A stretch of DNA of 5,423 bases from Hyphomicrobiales bacterium (lineage in GTDB: Bacteria > Pseudomonadota > Alphaproteobacteria > Rhizobiales > Beijerinckiaceae): the NCBI GenBank assembly GCA_028290125.1, contig JAQGKM010000289.1, positions 1-5,423 of the forward strand. The letters run 5' to 3'. Positions 4,187 to 5,423 of the stretch are shown one piece after another. The first letter of the stretch is position 1. The number at the start of each line of letters is the position of its first letter. Under the pieces are notes generated by a model that saw only the letters and a program-made list of their open reading frames with translations, was not told the origin of the DNA and made no database searches. A program made the position numbers and the translations under genes.

Positions 4187-5423
4187 CGACAAATCGCAAG
4201 CCGCCCACCAAAGCCGATGCGCCGCAGGAGCCTTTCAAGCGCGCTGTCGCCGCCTGCATGCGCGCCATGTCGGGCGCGAAGGAGCTTGAAGTCACCTTTG
4301 CGGCGGATCGGCCGTCGCTGATCGGCGGGGCCGAGGGCGCCAAGGCTCGCCTGCCCGAGCCGGCGCGCAAATTGTCGCCCCGCGAGGCCGCCATCGTGCG
4401 CGGCCATGCCGATTCCATGGCGCTGCGTCTCGCCTGTCATGATGCGCGCACGCACAAGAAGCTTCTGCCGCAGCAGCAGAATGCGCGCGCCGTCTTCGAG
4501 GCGGTGGAACAGGCGCGCGTCGAGGCCATCGGTTCGCGCCGCATGGAAGGCGTGGCGTCCAATCTCACCGCCATGCTCGACGACCGTTACCATCGCGGCA
4601 CCTACGCCGAAGTCACCGACCGCGCCGATGCGCCGATGGAGGACGCCGTCGCCCTGATGGTGCGCGAGCGCCTGACCGGTCTCGCGCCGCCGAAATCCGC
4701 GCAGAAGATCGTCGATCTCTGGCGCCCGATCATCGAGAGCCGTGCCGGCGAGGAACTCGGGCGTCTCGACGCCTCGATCGAGAACCAGCTCGCCTTCGGA
4801 CGCGCCATCCAGAAGATGCTCGCCAACCTCGACATGATCGACGAGGCCGCGGTCGACCAGAACGAGACGGGCGAAGACGACGGCGCCGATCAGGATCAGG
4901 ACTCGCAGGAGCAGGAAGAGGGCGAGGCCGACGATCTCGAGGGATCGGGCGAAACCATGCAGATGGAGAAAGCCGACGACTCGTCCGACGACATGGAAGA
5001 CGGCACCATGGACGCCTCCGAGGCGCCCACCGGCGAAATGCTCGACGAGGACGGCGAAGGCGAGGAAGAGGATTCGCGCGAAAGCCGCCGTCCGCCGACC
5101 TTCGGCGAAATCCAGCGCGGCCCCGACTACAAGGCCTATACGACGAAGTTCGACGAGATGGTGCTGGCCGAAGAGCTGTGCGATCCCGAAGAACTGGAGC
5201 GCCTGCGCGCCTATCTCGACAAGCAGCTGCAGCACATGTCGGCGATCGTCGCACGTCTGGCGAACCGCCTGCAGCGCCGCCTGATGGCCCAGCAGAATCG
5301 CTCGTGGGAATTCGATCTCGAGGAAGGCGTGCTCGATCCCGCGCGCCTGACCCGCATCGTCATCGATCCGCAGCAGCCGCTGTCGTTCAAGCGCGAGAAG
5401 GACATGGACTTCCGCGACACGGT
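4183..5423 (+). CDS. cobT: Cobaltochelatase subunit CobT, cut by the right edge
   Basis: The partner of CobS in the ATP-dependent cobalt chelatase. The first 413 codons are present; the full protein in Pseudomonas denitrificans has about 630 residues. Seen directly: N-terminal conserved blocks including MALRLACHD (79-87) and EAVEQARVEAIGSRRM (106-121), a long Asp/Glu-rich low-complexity linker (about 219-300), then the helical block LANRLQRRLMAQQNRSWEFD (359-378) and LTRIVIDP (389-396). The window ends at FRDT, immediately before the expected VWA domain with its MIDAS motif (DxSxS), which binds a divalent metal and contacts the AAA+ ring. The start is an ATG at 4183 with AGGGA 11 nt upstream; upstream in-frame codons offer no better start. 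It is not nicotinate-nucleotide dimethylbenzimidazole phosphoribosyltransferase, which carries the same gene name in enteric bacteria. Confidence 0.96.
   Translation, partial: MTTNRKPPTKADAPQEPFKRAVAACMRAMSGAKELEVTFAADRPSLIGGAEGAKARLPEPARKLSPREAAIVRGHADSMALRLACHDARTHKKLLPQQQNARAVFEAVEQARVEAIGSRRMEGVASNLTAMLDDRYHRGTYAEVTDRADAPMEDAVALMVRERLTGLAPPKSAQKIVDLWRPIIESRAGEELGRLDASIENQLAFGRAIQKMLANLDMIDEAAVDQNETGEDDGADQDQDSQEQEEGEADDLEGSGETMQMEKADDSSDDMEDGTMDASEAPTGEMLDEDGEGEEEDSRESRRPPTFGEIQRGPDYKAYTTKFDEMVLAEELCDPEELERLRAYLDKQLQHMSAIVARLANRLQRRLMAQQNRSWEFDLEEGVLDPARLTRIVIDPQQPLSFKREKDMDFRDT

Noticed and set aside
2964..4418. Long open frame antisense to cobS (484 codons)
   Set aside because: It lies opposite cobS, a gene with unmistakable family motifs; the product shows no recognisable domain and has the His/Val/Arg/Ala-rich composition usual for antisense frames in GC-rich DNA.
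3973..5235. Long open frame antisense to cobT (420 codons)
   Set aside because: It mirrors the Asp/Glu codons of the CobT linker, which read as Leu/Val/Phe on the other strand and only imitate membrane segments.

Overview
This 5.4-kb window is high-GC chromosomal DNA of an alphaproteobacterium, most likely of the order Hyphomicrobiales (Rhizobiales). The evidence is the bolA / J-domain gene / cobS / cobT neighbourhood, CobS and CobT sequences that resemble those of the aerobic cobalamin pathway of Pseudomonas denitrificans and rhizobia, and strong G/C preference at third codon positions. I see no mobile element, CRISPR array, tRNA or rRNA gene. It reads as conserved core genome rather than acquired DNA.

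Left half, minus strand, read from right to left: a BolA-family gene (1890-2183); a 145-bp gap with a perfect 7-bp dyad; a secreted penicillin-binding D-alanyl-D-alanine carboxypeptidase with an unusual lysine/alanine-rich tail (266-1744); and the start of a COG0523 (CobW-like) metallochaperone GTPase (269 to beyond the left edge). The last two overlap by the four bases GTGA and should be translationally coupled.

Right half, plus strand: a 224-bp divergent intergenic region with three possible stem-loops; a small protein with an N-terminal Cys/His cluster and a C-terminal J domain (2408-3007); cobS, the AAA+ ATPase of aerobic cobaltochelatase (3126-4112); and cobT, its acidic partner (4183 to beyond the right edge, cut just before the expected VWA domain). 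CobS and CobT form the ATPase module that helps CobN insert cobalt into hydrogenobyrinic acid a,c-diamide. No cobN or other corrin-pathway gene is present here.

The most interesting point is the 70-bp cobS-cobT junction. A perfect 22-bp palindrome, probably an intrinsic terminator or attenuator, lies inside a longer-range 7-bp pairing that covers the cobT Shine-Dalgarno sequence. A 16-codon reading frame with a strong Shine-Dalgarno starts in the hairpin loop and ends on the cobT start codon (ATGA). This layout could set the CobS:CobT ratio. The second theme is that J-domain, BolA, CobS/CobT and COG0523 proteins sit together, all linked to protein or metal-cofactor assembly.
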